Origin: Bryobacterales bacterium | GTDB lineage: Bacteria; Acidobacteriota; Terriglobia; Bryobacterales; Bryobacteraceae | Reading direction: 5' to 3' | NCBI GenBank assembly: GCA_020851555.1 | Contig: JADZCM010000054.1 | Location: 1-64,000 of the forward strand | Length of the DNA: 64,000 bases | Shown: positions 43,661 through 52,837 of the stretch, piece by piece | Numbering within the stretch: the first letter of the stretch is position 1 | Layout of the letters: every line of letters starts with the position of its first letter | The notes under the pieces: generated by a model | What the model saw: only the letters and a program-made list of their open reading frames with translations | What the model was told of the DNA's origin: nothing | Database searches by the model: none | Made by a program: the position numbers and the translations under genes

Positions 43661-44590
43661 TTGATACTCACCCTGACCGTCAACCCGGCGATTGACAGGA
43701 ACGTCACCGCCGACAGGCTGGTGTTCGAAGACCGTGCCTATATCCTGGCCGAGAGCCATTCGGCCGGCGGCCGCGGCATCAACGCGTCCTGCGTCATCCA
43801 CTCGTTCGGCGGCGAAACGGCCGCGATCGTGCCTTCCGGGGGGAGCTTCGGGGCCCGCTTTGAGCAACTCCTGTCCGGCTGCGGGTTCCCCGTGCACGTC
43901 GTGCGCATCGAGAACGAAGTCCGGCGCAACCTCACCATCACGGACAAGACCGGCCTCACGGTCAAGCTCAACGAACTGGGGCCGCCCATGAGCGGCGCCG
44001 AATTGCGGGCGATCGAGGCCAAGGTGCTCGAGAGACTGGCCGGAGCCGACTGGCTGCTGATCTGCGGGAGCCTCCCGCCGACCGTGCCGCCGGGCTTCTA
44101 TTCCGGACTGCTGGCCATGGCGCGGGAGCACGGCGTGAGGACCCTGCTCGACACGGACGGAAACCCGCTGCGGGAGGGAGTCGAGGCAGGCCCCACCGTG
44201 GTGGCGCCCAATCAGCAGGAGGCCGAGAGGCTGCTCAATCGCGCCTTGATTACCAGAACGCACTTCATCGAGGCGGTGGACCGCATTCGTCAAATGGGGC
44301 CGGAGGCGGTAGTGCTGTCGCTGGGGAGCCGCGGCGCCATCGGCGCGGCGCAGGACGTCATGCTGGAAGCCGTGACGCCCCGCATCGAGGCCGTGTGCCC
44401 CATCGGCGCCGGCGATGCGCTGGTCGCGGCCTTCGCCTGGGCGATGCACCGGAAAGACGATTTCGCCGACGCTCTTCGCTGGGGCGTGGCCGCGGGAACG
44501 GCCTCGGCGAAACTGCCGGGCATGACCTTCGCGTCCCTGGCGCAGACCAGGGAAATCTACGAACGGGTGGAGATCCGGCAGATCCGTTAG
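43661..44590 (+). CDS. 1-phosphofructokinase-type PfkB family sugar kinase
   Basis: 309 aa ribokinase-fold kinase phosphorylating a sugar phosphate with ATP. Seen: LTLTVNPAIDRNV, the PfkB N-terminal glycine signature SAGGRGINASCVIHSFGG, then LICGSLPPTVPPGFY and the C-terminal anion-hole/catalytic motif CPIGAGDALVAAFAWAM with the catalytic Asp. The N-terminus groups with 1-phosphofructokinase/tagatose-6-phosphate kinase. Start TTG 43661 is the first residue of the conserved strand and coincides with the predicted transcription start. comEC follows after 50 nt. Confidence 0.88.
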   Translation: MILTLTVNPAIDRNVTADRLVFEDRAYILAESHSAGGRGINASCVIHSFGGETAAIVPSGGSFGARFEQLLSGCGFPVHVVRIENEVRRNLTITDKTGLTVKLNELGPPMSGAELRAIEAKVLERLAGADWLLICGSLPPTVPPGFYSGLLAMAREHGVRTLLDTDGNPLREGVEAGPTVVAPNQQEAERLLNRALITRTHFIEAVDRIRQMGPEAVVLSLGSRGAIGAAQDVMLEAVTPRIEAVCPIGAGDALVAAFAWAMHRKDDFADALRWGVAAGTASAKLPGMTFASLAQTREIYERVEIRQIR

Positions 44591-44640
44591 AGACAGCGTG
44601 AGAGATCCCCTCTCGCCGGCCACTACCCAATGAGGGATCC

Positions 44641-47136
44641 TTGCGCCATCCGTTGCTCGTGCCGGCGGTGTCCCTGGCAGCGGGTATCGCCGCCGGCCGG
44701 CTTGTCGAATTCGGCAGCCGGGAACTGGCCGTCTATGTTTGCGCGTGCCTGGCGCTGGCGCTCGTGTCCCGGCTGCGCCGCTCCGCCTGGCTGGCCAGGA
44801 CCGGCGTCTGGCTGGCGGTGCTCTTCGCGGGGCTGCTGGTCGAACGGCTGCACCGCCCCGGACCCGCGCCGCGAATCGACGCCGAGCCGCGCGAGCGGCT
44901 GATTCTGGCGGGGTGCGTGGTGGAGCCGCCCGCCCTGTTCCCAAACCGCGAACAGTTTCTCCTGGAACTGGAGCCGGGCGCGAGAGTGCGGGTGAATCTC
45001 TACCCCCGTCCCGAGCAAGCTCCGCCGGTTCTGCGATACGGACAGCGCGTGGAACTGGAGGCCAGGATCCGGTTTCCCCGCAACTTCGGCAATCCCGGCG
45101 CCTTCGATTACGTCCGCTACCTGGCCCGGCAGGAGGTCTATTGGACCGCCTCGGCGGGGGCCTCCTCGGATCCGCGGATCCTGCCGGGGCGGTGCGGCTC
45201 ACGCCTGGGGGCGCTGGTCTATGGGGTGCGCGACGCCGCACTGGAACGGCTGGAGCGGCTGTACGCCGGCGATCCGTACAAGACCGGCATGATGCAGGCC
45301 ATTCTTGTCGGCGAGAAGTCAAAGGTCGAGGAGAGCTGGACGGATCCTTACCGGTTGACCGGCACCTACCACGCCCTGGTTATCTCCGGAATGCACCTCA
45401 CCGCGCTGGTGGGCATCATCCTGCTCGTGCTTCGCCTCTTTCCGGCCGGAGAGATACTGCCGCTGGCTGCCGCAACCTGTACCGCCTGGGCCTATTCCTT
45501 GGTCACCGGGTGGCAGACGCCGGTAGTCCGCGCCTCCGCGGGGCTGACGCTGTACCTCGCCGCGCGCTACCTGTACCGCCGGCCGCGGCTTCTGAACCTG
45601 ATCGCGGCGGTGGCTATCGGGTTCCTGGTCCTCGACCCGGAACAGTTGTTCGACGCCAGCTTCCAGCTTTCGTTTCTGTGCGTGACGGCCATCGCGGCCC
45701 TGGCCGTGCCCGTTCTGGAGAAGACCTCGGCGCCCTACATCCGGGGCTTGAGGGCGCTGGAGGACCGCAGCCGGGACCCGCACCTGCCTCCCGTGTCCTC
45801 GGCGTTTCGGGTGGAACTAAGACTGCTGGCGGAGACGATCAGCTTGTGGCTGAGGATCCCGGAACGCCGGGTGCTGCGGGCCGGGACGCCTCTGCTTCGC
45901 GCCGGCTTCTACCTGTGGGAACTGGCCGTGGTCTCGGCGGCGGTGCAGGCCGGCCTGGCGCTGCCCATGGCGGTTTACTTCCACCGGCTCTCGTTTTCGG
46001 GGCTGTCGGCCAACATGGCGGTCGTTCCTCTGTTATCGCTCACCGTGCCGGCCGGGTTTCTGGGGGTGTTCACGGGCTGGCGCCCGGCCGCGGCACTCGC
46101 CGGCTGGCTGCTCGACGCGTCGCGGACGGTGGTCGAGTGGCACGCGGGATGGGAGCCGGCGTGGCGGATTCCCCAGCCGCCGTTGTGGCTCGGCGTATGG
46201 TTCGCCGCTTCATTGGTGCTCGCCGCGGTGGTGAGGCGCGGACGCGCGGCGGCGGCTGTGTCTGCCGCCGTTTGCCTCGTGCTGCTGGTGTGGCACCCCT
46301 TCCCCCCGCAAGTACGTCCGGGGGCGCTGGAGGTAACGGCGATCGACGTGGGGCAGGGAGACTCGCTGTTCATCGCTCTTCCGGACGGCCGGCTCATGCT
46401 GCTCGATGCCGGCGGGTTCCCGTCTTACAGCGGACGCCGGAGCGGCATCGACACGGGAGAAGACATCGTCTCCCCGTATTTGTGGACGCGCTCGATCAAG
46501 CGGCTCGACGTAGTAGCGGTCTCGCACCTGCACGAGGACCACGCCGGCGGCGTGCCTTCCGTCCTTCGCAACTTCCGCCCGAAAGAAGTGTGGACGGGGC
46601 CGTTGCCGGAGACCCCGGAAGCTCTGCGGCTCCAGGAAGCGGTCCGCGCGACCGGAGCGCGGCTGCGGATATGGAACGAGGGCGCCAGGTCGGATTACGG
46701 CGCCGTCGAAATCGAAGCGCTCGCGCCTCCCGCCGGGGAGGGGATCCCCGCCGGCAACGGCGACCGGGGGTCGCTGGTCCTGAGGCTCCGCCACGGGCGG
46801 CGGTCTTTCCTGCTCACGGGCGACATGGACCCGCGAATCGAACAGGACCTGGCGGAGCGAGGCAGGTTCGCGGAGTGCGACGTGCTCAAGGTCCCGCACC
46901 ACGGCAGCCGCTATTCCACGCGCGAGCCGATGTTGTCACAAGCGCACCCCGCGTTTGCGCTGATCAGCGTGGGCTACGCCAACCCTTACAATCATCCTCA
47001 CCCGGAGACGCTGGCCAGGCTTGAACAATGGGGCGCGCGGCCGCTCAGGACGGATTTGCTGGGGCTGGTGAGCGTGCGCACCGACGGCCGGCGCCTTCAG
47101 GTGAGCACGGGACCCTCAGGCCGGGTCTTCCGTTAG
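44641..47136 (+). CDS. comEC: ComEC/Rec2 DNA-uptake channel
   Basis: 831 aa inner-membrane channel carrying single-stranded DNA into the cytoplasm during transformation. Seen: N-terminal membrane spans and DUF4131 region; the Competence domain with LTGTYHALVISGMHLTALVGIILL and FQLSFLCVTAIAALAVPVLE; C-terminal beta-lactamase-like domain with VTAIDVGQGDSLFIALPDG, SHLHEDHAGGVPS and VPHHGSRYSTREP, which retains the metal-binding HxHxDH. TTG 44641 has GAGGGATCC before it. 21-nt convergent overlap with the DUF2007 gene. comF is also present at 6097, but far away. Confidence 0.95.
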   Translation: MRHPLLVPAVSLAAGIAAGRLVEFGSRELAVYVCACLALALVSRLRRSAWLARTGVWLAVLFAGLLVERLHRPGPAPRIDAEPRERLILAGCVVEPPALFPNREQFLLELEPGARVRVNLYPRPEQAPPVLRYGQRVELEARIRFPRNFGNPGAFDYVRYLARQEVYWTASAGASSDPRILPGRCGSRLGALVYGVRDAALERLERLYAGDPYKTGMMQAILVGEKSKVEESWTDPYRLTGTYHALVISGMHLTALVGIILLVLRLFPAGEILPLAAATCTAWAYSLVTGWQTPVVRASAGLTLYLAARYLYRRPRLLNLIAAVAIGFLVLDPEQLFDASFQLSFLCVTAIAALAVPVLEKTSAPYIRGLRALEDRSRDPHLPPVSSAFRVELRLLAETISLWLRIPERRVLRAGTPLLRAGFYLWELAVVSAAVQAGLALPMAVYFHRLSFSGLSANMAVVPLLSLTVPAGFLGVFTGWRPAAALAGWLLDASRTVVEWHAGWEPAWRIPQPPLWLGVWFAASLVLAAVVRRGRAAAAVSAAVCLVLLVWHPFPPQVRPGALEVTAIDVGQGDSLFIALPDGRLMLLDAGGFPSYSGRRSGIDTGEDIVSPYLWTRSIKRLDVVAVSHLHEDHAGGVPSVLRNFRPKEVWTGPLPETPEALRLQEAVRATGARLRIWNEGARSDYGAVEIEALAPPAGEGIPAGNGDRGSLVLRLRHGRRSFLLTGDMDPRIEQDLAERGRFAECDVLKVPHHGSRYSTREPMLSQAHPAFALISVGYANPYNHPHPETLARLEQWGARPLRTDLLGLVSVRTDGRRLQVSTGPSGRVFR

Positions 47137-47415
47137 CCTCTCGGCCGCATCGGCCGCGCCGGGGCCCGCCGCTTCGGACTCGGCGATCAGCCGCAGCGCG
47201 TCCTCCAGCCGGGCCTTGGGGACGCGGACCTCGGCCGGGAGGTTCGGCATCGCGGCGCCTTCCACGATGACAGCGGGAACACCGGCGGACTCAAGCAGGC
47301 CGCGGACAAGCTCCGCTTTCATCTGGGCGTCGTGCTCGGCGGAATAGAAGGCCTGCACCAGGTCAAGATCTTCGGAAGTGTCGAGTTGCTCGGGCTGTTC
47401 CGGCTCAATCCCCAT
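47116..47415 (-). CDS. DUF2007-type small protein
   Basis: 99 aa. The central part LVQAFYSAEHDAQMKAELVRGLLESAGVPAVI fits DUF2007 (putative signal-transducing proteins resembling an ACT/PII-like half barrel), followed by LPAEVRVPKARLEDALRLIAESEAAG. Acidic, no membrane segment. Starts 4 nt after the proS stop, so it is probably co-transcribed with proS. Confidence 0.7.
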   Translation of the reverse strand: MGIEPEQPEQLDTSEDLDLVQAFYSAEHDAQMKAELVRGLLESAGVPAVIVEGAAMPNLPAEVRVPKARLEDALRLIAESEAAGPGAADAAERLTEDPA

Positions 47416-47419
47416 GCTT

Positions 47420-49120
47420 TCAGGATACTGTGTTTCGAACGAAAGCCGGGGCTTCGCCTGTCGGAACCGCGGCAGTCTCGCGCGTGCGGCGGTTGAAGAC
47501 TTCGACTTTACCCTGGGCGAGCTTCTTGCCGACAGTGATCCGGTAGGGGATCCCTATCAGGTCCGCGTCCTTGAACTTCACGCCCGGGCGCTCGTCGCGG
47601 TCGTCCAGCAGCGCGTCCAGTCTCTGCGCCAGACACTCCCGGTAGATCTCCATCGCGGCTTTCCGCTGTGCCGCGTCCGAGTTGTTGACGGGGGTCACGA
47701 CCACCTCGAAGGGGGCGATGGCGGGCGGCAGGGACATCCCGTCCAGGTCGTGGTACGACTCCACGGCGGCGCTCAGGATGCGTTCGATCCCGATCCCGTA
47801 GGAGCCCATGATCGGAGTGACCTCGGCGCCCGAAGCGTTGAGCACGCGCAGCCCCATGCTCTCCGAGTACTTGTAGCCCAGCTTGAAGATGTGGCCGATC
47901 TCCACGGTCTTTTTCAATTCGAGCGGCTTGCCGCAGTTCCTACAGCGGTCGCCCTCGGCCGCCTGACGGAGATCGTGCCACTCCGGGGTGAAATCCTCTC
48001 CCGGCGTCACGTGGCGCAGGTGGTAATCGTCCTGGTTCGCTCCGGCGATCATGTTGCGCCGTCCGGCCAGCGCCAGGTCCGCCAGAATGCGCATGCCGCG
48101 AATCCCGACCGGGCCGAGAGAGCCGGCGTCCGCGCCGAACCGCTCACGGATCTCCTCCGGGTGGGCGGGGCGGACGTCGGGCGCTCCCGCCACCCCGGCG
48201 AACTTGGTCTCGCTCAGGCTGTGGTCCCCCCGCACCAGAACCAGAACCGGCTCCCCGCCGGCCACCATCACCAGGCTCTTGATCTGCGAGGTTTCCGGCA
48301 GACCGGTGAATGCGGAGACCTCGGCGATGGTCTTGCGTCCGGGAGTGTGGAACTTGTGGGGGGCCAGGTCCCCCGGCGGGTCGGCCGCAAGGGGCGCCAC
48401 CGGTTCGGATTCGGCCTTCTCCAGATTCGCCGCGTAACCGCAGGAAGCGCACACCGCGACATGGTCTTCACCGGCCTCGGTCGGCGCCATGAACTCCTGG
48501 GACTGGCTTCCCCCCATGGCGCCCGAGTGGGCCTCCACCACCAGGTATTTCAGCCCGCAGCGGTCGAAGATCCGGCAGTAGGCGCGACGGTGTTTCTCGT
48601 AGGCCTCGTCGAGGCCGGAGGCGTCCATGTCGAAGCTGTAGGAGTCCTTCATGAGGAACTGGCGCATGCGGAGCAGGCCGGACTTGGGGCGGGGCTCGTC
48701 GCGGAACTTCGTCTGGATCTGGTACCAGATCTGTGGAAGCTGCTTGTAACTGCGCAGTTCCCCGCGCGCAATGGCGGTCATGACCTCCTCGTGCGTCATT
48801 CCCAGGCAAAGCTGGTGCTGCCAGCGGTCCTTCAGGCGGAACATGTTGGCGCCCATGACTTCCCAGCGGCCCGACTCCTGCCAGACTTCCGCCGGGTGCA
48901 AGGCGGGCAACAGCATTTCCTGGCCGCCGATGGCGTCCATCTCCTGGCGGACGATCCGCGTGATCTTCAGGAGCGAGCGTTGGGCCAGGAACAGGTAACT
49001 GTAGATGCCGGCCGAAAGCTGCCGGATATAGCCCGCGCGCAACAGCAGTTGGTGGCTGGCAACCTCGGCCTCGGCGGGGTTCTCCCGCAGAGTGGGGATA
49101 AACAACTTGCTCCAATACAT
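47420..49120 (-). CDS. proS: Prolyl-tRNA synthetase, bacterial type with editing domain
   Basis: 566 aa class II synthetase. Seen: motif 1 region [21 protein letters not shown], motif 2 with [29 protein letters not shown], the INS/YbaK-type editing domain (about residues 225-385; [42 protein letters not shown]), motif 3 [16 protein letters not shown], and an anticodon-binding C-terminus ending in TAAVPT region. Full length and domain order match the bacterial form that edits Ala-tRNA-Pro. Minus-strand TAAAAT (49161-49156) gives a short leader. DUF2007 follows. Confidence 0.96.
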   Translation of the reverse strand: MYWSKLFIPTLRENPAEAEVASHQLLLRAGYIRQLSAGIYSYLFLAQRSLLKITRIVRQEMDAIGGQEMLLPALHPAEVWQESGRWEVMGANMFRLKDRWQHQLCLGMTHEEVMTAIARGELRSYKQLPQIWYQIQTKFRDEPRPKSGLLRMRQFLMKDSYSFDMDASGLDEAYEKHRRAYCRIFDRCGLKYLVVEAHSGAMGGSQSQEFMAPTEAGEDHVAVCASCGYAANLEKAESEPVAPLAADPPGDLAPHKFHTPGRKTIAEVSAFTGLPETSQIKSLVMVAGGEPVLVLVRGDHSLSETKFAGVAGAPDVRPAHPEEIRERFGADAGSLGPVGIRGMRILADLALAGRRNMIAGANQDDYHLRHVTPGEDFTPEWHDLRQAAEGDRCRNCGKPLELKKTVEIGHIFKLGYKYSESMGLRVLNASGAEVTPIMGSYGIGIERILSAAVESYHDLDGMSLPPAIAPFEVVVTPVNNSDAAQRKAAMEIYRECLAQRLDALLDDRDERPGVKFKDADLIGIPYRITVGKKLAQGKVEVFNRRTRETAAVPTGEAPAFVRNTVS

Positions 49121-49195
49121 GGGAATTCTCGAGGGAAAGGCGGAACGAAACCGTCATTTTAACATGCCGGGACCGGCTCCCGCCGCGGCCTCCGC

Positions 49196-49201
49196 TATAA
49201 T
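49196..49201 (+). promoter_or_regulatory. TATAAT -10 element of rpiB-glyA
   Basis: Perfect TATAAT, 14 nt before ATG 49216 and 2 nt before GTG 49204. Expected transcription start is near 49208, so ATG 49216 is the first usable start on the mRNA. Confidence 0.5.
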
Positions 49202-49215
49202 ATGTGCTGGTAATA

Positions 49216-49692
49216 ATGCGGATTTCGATTGGGGCGGATCACGCGGGTCTGAGTCTGAAGCAACACATTCTGGAGAAACTGGTTCGAGACGGACACCAGG
49301 TCGTGGACCACGGCACACACACGAGCGCTAGTTCCGACTATCCGGATTATGCGGCGCCGGTGGCGAGAGACGTGGCCGAGGGCCGCGCCGACCGGGGAGT
49401 CCTGGTGTGCTCCACGGGCGTGGGGATGTCGATCGCCGCGAACAAGATACAGGGCATACGCGCGGCCTTGGGCACCTCGGTGGACGAGGTGAGCCTGGTT
49501 CGCGGCCACAATGACGCGAATGTCCTGACCTTCGGCGCCAGGTACACGCGGCCCGAAGATGCGGACGCCATGTTGGACGTGTTTCTGACCGCCGGGTTCG
49601 AAGGGGGACGCCATGCCCGCCGCCTGAGCAAAATCGAAGAGTTGGAGAGGCCGGAGAACCGCGCAGCGGAACCGCAGGAGACGAAGGAATGA
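49216..49692 (+). CDS. rpiB: Ribose-5-phosphate isomerase B
   Basis: Interconverts ribulose-5-phosphate and ribose-5-phosphate. 158 aa. Seen: [63 protein letters not shown] with the catalytic Cys-Ser-Thr-Gly loop, [17 protein letters not shown]. The C-terminal 15 residues are an acidic tail beyond the usual end. Start ATG 49216 follows the TATAAT at 49196. Its stop overlaps the glyA start by ATGA. Confidence 0.94.
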   Translation: MRISIGADHAGLSLKQHILEKLVRDGHQVVDHGTHTSASSDYPDYAAPVARDVAEGRADRGVLVCSTGVGMSIAANKIQGIRAALGTSVDEVSLVRGHNDANVLTFGARYTRPEDADAMLDVFLTAGFEGGRHARRLSKIEELERPENRAAEPQETKE

Positions 49693-50972
49693 ACATCCAG
49701 GAGCGAATGGCACGGCCTCTGGCCGAGGTTGATCCGGAGATCTTCGAAGCGATCCAGGAGGAACTGGCCCGGCAGGATTCACGCCTGGAACTGATCGCCA
49801 GTGAGAATTTCACCTCGCGGGCGGTGCTGGAGGCCACCGGGAGCGTCTTCACCAACAAGTACGCCGAGGGCTATCCGGCCAAGAGGTACTACGGCGGCTG
49901 CGAGTTTGTGGACATCGCCGAAAACCTGGCCCGGGAACGCGCGAAGAAGCTGTTCAAAGCCGAGTACGCCAACGTACAGCCGCACGCCGGATCCCAGGCC
50001 AACGCCGCAGCCTACGCCGCGGTCTTACAGCCCGGCGACCCGATCCTGGGGATGAACCTGTCCCACGGGGGACACCTCACTCACGGCCACCACCTCAATT
50101 TCTCGGGGAAGACTTACAAGGTGATCCCGTACGGCGTGCGCCGGGAAGACGAGACCATCGACTACGAGGAACTGGCCCGGCTGGCCGGGGAGCACAAGCC
50201 GAAGATGATCATTGCCGGGGGCAGCGCCTATCCGCGGATCCTCGACTTCCGGCGCTTCCGGGAGATCGCCGACTCCGTAGGCGCCATCCTGCTGGTGGAC
50301 ATGGCGCACTTCTCGGGCATGGTGGCGGCCGGTCTGCACCCCAATCCGTGCGAATACGCCGACATCGTGACATCTACCACGCACAAGACGTTGCGCGGCC
50401 CCCGCTCCGGCATTATCCTGGCCAGGGAGAAATACGCAGCGGCCATCGACAAGAGCGTGTTTCCGGGGCTGCAAGGCGGCCCGCTGGTGCACGTGATCGC
50501 CGCCAAGGCGGTCTGCTTCGCCGAGGCCATGACGCCGGAGTTCGTGGAGTACCAGAGGCGCGTTCTGGCCAACGCCAGAGCGCTCGCGGGCGGACTCGCG
50601 GAGGCCGGCTTCCGCGTGGTTTCGGGCGGCACCGACACGCACCTGCTGCTGGTCGACGTTTTCGCCAAGGGCATCCGCGGCCGGGAGGCCGAGACCGGCC
50701 TGGACCAGGCTCATATCACGGCGAACAAGAACACCATCCCCTTCGACGCCAACCCCCCGTTGAACCCGAGCGGCATCCGCCTGGGCTCCCCCGCGGTGAC
50801 GACCCGGGGTTTCGGGGAGGCCGAGATGCGGGAGGTGGCCTCGCTGATCGCGGAAGTACTCAGCAACCTGGACTCGCCGGAGAAGATCGCCGCGGTGCGC
50901 GGGCGGGTCGCTAAGCTCACCGGCCGTTTCCCGCTGTACGGCTGGATGGCGCGGACAGCCGCCCGGGGGTGA
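49689..50972 (+). CDS. glyA: Serine hydroxymethyltransferase
   Basis: PLP enzyme converting serine plus tetrahydrofolate to glycine and methylene-THF. 427 aa. Seen: [45 protein letters not shown] motif ([14 protein letters not shown]), [12 protein letters not shown], and the PLP-lysine motif [17 protein letters not shown]. All catalytic residues are seen. GAAGGA precedes the ATG at normal spacing; overlap with rpiB 4 nt. The stop TGA is followed in the same frame by the GT4 gene after 6 nt. Confidence 0.97.
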   Translation: MNIQERMARPLAEVDPEIFEAIQEELARQDSRLELIASENFTSRAVLEATGSVFTNKYAEGYPAKRYYGGCEFVDIAENLARERAKKLFKAEYANVQPHAGSQANAAAYAAVLQPGDPILGMNLSHGGHLTHGHHLNFSGKTYKVIPYGVRREDETIDYEELARLAGEHKPKMIIAGGSAYPRILDFRRFREIADSVGAILLVDMAHFSGMVAAGLHPNPCEYADIVTSTTHKTLRGPRSGIILAREKYAAAIDKSVFPGLQGGPLVHVIAAKAVCFAEAMTPEFVEYQRRVLANARALAGGLAEAGFRVVSGGTDTHLLLVDVFAKGIRGREAETGLDQAHITANKNTIPFDANPPLNPSGIRLGSPAVTTRGFGEAEMREVASLIAEVLSNLDSPEKIAAVRGRVAKLTGRFPLYGWMARTAARG

Positions 50973-50978
50973 GGCGCC

Positions 50979-52136
50979 ATTCGCATCGTCATCGACACGC
51001 GCCACCTGCGCGATTTCGGCATAGGCACCTACATCCGCAACCTGATTCGCGCGCTCGCGGTCCTGGACCAGGAGAATAGGTACTTCCTGGTCAGTTACCC
51101 GGCCGATGCGGGGGACCTTGCGGGGTTGCCGCCGAACTTTGAGGTCGCGCCCTACGAGCGCTCCGACGAGAGCATCGTGGACCAGGCCGCCTTCCCACTG
51201 CACCTGCGCCGGTTCCGGGCGGACCTCTGCCACATTCCCCTGAATGCCGTGCCGCTGTGGATGCCCAAGCCGTACGTGGTGACGGTGCACGACATGAGCA
51301 GCCTCCTGTTCGGAGAACTGCCGGCGAAGCGGCGGCGCCTGCGCCTGTACCAGTTTCAACGCGGCCTGGAGCGCGCCGCCCGGGTGATCGCGGTCTCCAA
51401 TGCAACGCGCCGCGACATCGAAGATCTGTTCGGAACCCGGCCGGAGAAGATCTGCCGGATCTACAACGCCCCGGACCCGCGGTTCCTCGACCAGAGCGGG
51501 CCGGACGCGGAGCACCGGCAGCGGCTGCTGGAGCGCTACCAGATCAATCTTCCCTTCCTGCTGTACGTGGGCACGATCCGCCCGCAGAAGAACATCCCGC
51601 GCCTGGTGGAGGCCTTCGCGGTGCTGCGGGGGGACCTGGAACGGGATCCGCAATACAGGGACCTGCGCCTGATCATCATCGGGGACGAGATCAGCCGCCA
51701 CCCGGCCGTGCGGCGGACGGTGATCCAGACCCGAATGCAGCAGTATGTCCGGTTCCTGGGCTTTGTGCCCTTCGAGACGCTGCGGATCTTCTATGCCGCG
51801 GCGGCCGCCTTCGTCTTTCCCTCCCGCTACGAAGGCTTCGGGCTGCCTCCGCTGGAGGCGATGGCGTCGGGGACGCCGGTCGTCACCTCCAACATCAGTT
51901 CCCTGCCGGAAGTGGCCGGCAGCGCGGCGCTGCTGGTCAACCCGGAGAACGTCTTCGAGATCGCCAAGGGGATCCGCGAGGTCCTCACCAACGTCACGCT
52001 GCGGTCTGCCCTGATCCAGCAGGGACACCAGCAGGCCCGCCGCTTCAGTTGGGAGGCCACGGCCCGCGAAGTTCTTGAGATCTACCGGGAGGTGGGAGAG
52101 GGCCGCCCCGCCTCCGGCTTGCGCAGCCAGACGTAG
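50979..52136 (+). CDS. GT4 family glycosyltransferase, apparent ATT start
   Basis: 385 aa if it begins at ATT 50979: then the N-terminus reads (M)RIVIDTRHLRDFGIGTYIRNL, the standard GT4 start with the glycine loop. Further motifs: PYVVTVHDMSSLLFGEL, VIAVSNATRRDIEDLFG, LLYVGTIRPQKNIPRLVEAF, SRYEGFGLPPLEAMASGTPVVTSN with E-x7-E. No ATG, GTG or TTG occurs in frame between the glyA stop and TTG 51126, which would remove the glycine loop. GGGGGTGAGG, 6 nt before ATT, is a strong Shine-Dalgarno. Sugar specificity unknown. The last 55 nt overlap the convergent methyltransferase gene. Confidence 0.85.
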   Translation: MRIVIDTRHLRDFGIGTYIRNLIRALAVLDQENRYFLVSYPADAGDLAGLPPNFEVAPYERSDESIVDQAAFPLHLRRFRADLCHIPLNAVPLWMPKPYVVTVHDMSSLLFGELPAKRRRLRLYQFQRGLERAARVIAVSNATRRDIEDLFGTRPEKICRIYNAPDPRFLDQSGPDAEHRQRLLERYQINLPFLLYVGTIRPQKNIPRLVEAFAVLRGDLERDPQYRDLRLIIIGDEISRHPAVRRTVIQTRMQQYVRFLGFVPFETLRIFYAAAAAFVFPSRYEGFGLPPLEAMASGTPVVTSNISSLPEVAGSAALLVNPENVFEIAKGIREVLTNVTLRSALIQQGHQQARRFSWEATAREVLEIYREVGEGRPASGLRSQT

Positions 52137-52789
52137 CAGTGGTTGCCCAGGCAAGCAGCCTCCGGGCGCCGCAGGAGGATCAAATCCAGGTAGCGGAGAG
52201 GGAACGTGAGCCATCCTACGGCCAGGTGCGCCGCGGCCCTCCACGCGTTTCCGGGGAACAGGAGCTTGACGTACTCGATCACAACCGCCAGCAGCGTCGC
52301 CGTGGGACCCGTCCGCCAGCCGGCGGCGACCAGTTCCAGGCTTCCTGACATCGCCTGGAGAGCGGGGATGTTGAAGCGGCGGTAGTCCTCGGGGTACCGG
52401 TGCAGGGGGTGGCAGAAGGGCGTCACGACGTGCGCGAAGCCGCCCGGCTGGAGAACCCGTTCGATCTCCCGCATGGCGGCCTCCGGGTCGCGGACGTGCT
52501 CCAGCACCGCGTCGCACTCGACCCTCGTGAACAGACCCGTGGGAAACGGCAGGATCTTCACATCCGCAACCGTATCCACGCCGGGGTGCGCTACCAGGTC
52601 GACATTCACGTAACCGGGGACGCGGGCGCCGGCTCCCCCCAGGTAGAGGTTCCAGCGGCCGAGCGGGAAATCGCGCGGTTCGGCGGGATTCATGACCAGC
52701 GGCGCTGGCGGGGAGATCCAGCGCGCCAGGCGGTGAATCCACCGGCTGGAGTTGCGCGACCGGATGAGTTGCTGCGTGTTCTGCGTCAA
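52082..52789 (-). CDS. Class I SAM-dependent methyltransferase
   Basis: 235 aa from TTG 52789; an alternative TTG at 52813 lies on top of a TATACT -10-like hexamer (52810-52805) and is less likely, and ATG 52693 is also possible. Seen: NLYLGGAGARVPGYVNVDL (motif I-like, degenerate), VECDAVLEHVRDPEAAMREIERVLQPGGFAHVVTPFCHP, typical of Methyltransf_11 enzymes acting in glycan loci. C-terminal half has two hydrophobic stretches (LLAVVIEYVKLLF, LAVGWLTFPLRYLDLILL) that could associate with the membrane. Convergent 55-nt overlap with the GT4 gene at 50979. Confidence 0.75.
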   Translation of the reverse strand: MTQNTQQLIRSRNSSRWIHRLARWISPPAPLVMNPAEPRDFPLGRWNLYLGGAGARVPGYVNVDLVAHPGVDTVADVKILPFPTGLFTRVECDAVLEHVRDPEAAMREIERVLQPGGFAHVVTPFCHPLHRYPEDYRRFNIPALQAMSGSLELVAAGWRTGPTATLLAVVIEYVKLLFPGNAWRAAAHLAVGWLTFPLRYLDLILLRRPEAACLGNHCYVWLRKPEAGRPSPTSR

Positions 52790-52837
52790 GCGGCTTCTCA
52801 GGCGAGTATACAATCCCCGGGTGGAGGCAGCGGCGGG

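Noticed and set aside
50970..50981. GlyA-glycosyltransferase fusion by TGA read-through
   Set aside because: The two frames are in register across TGA, but no recoding signal is seen, GlyA ends at its normal length, and a Shine-Dalgarno precedes the ATT.
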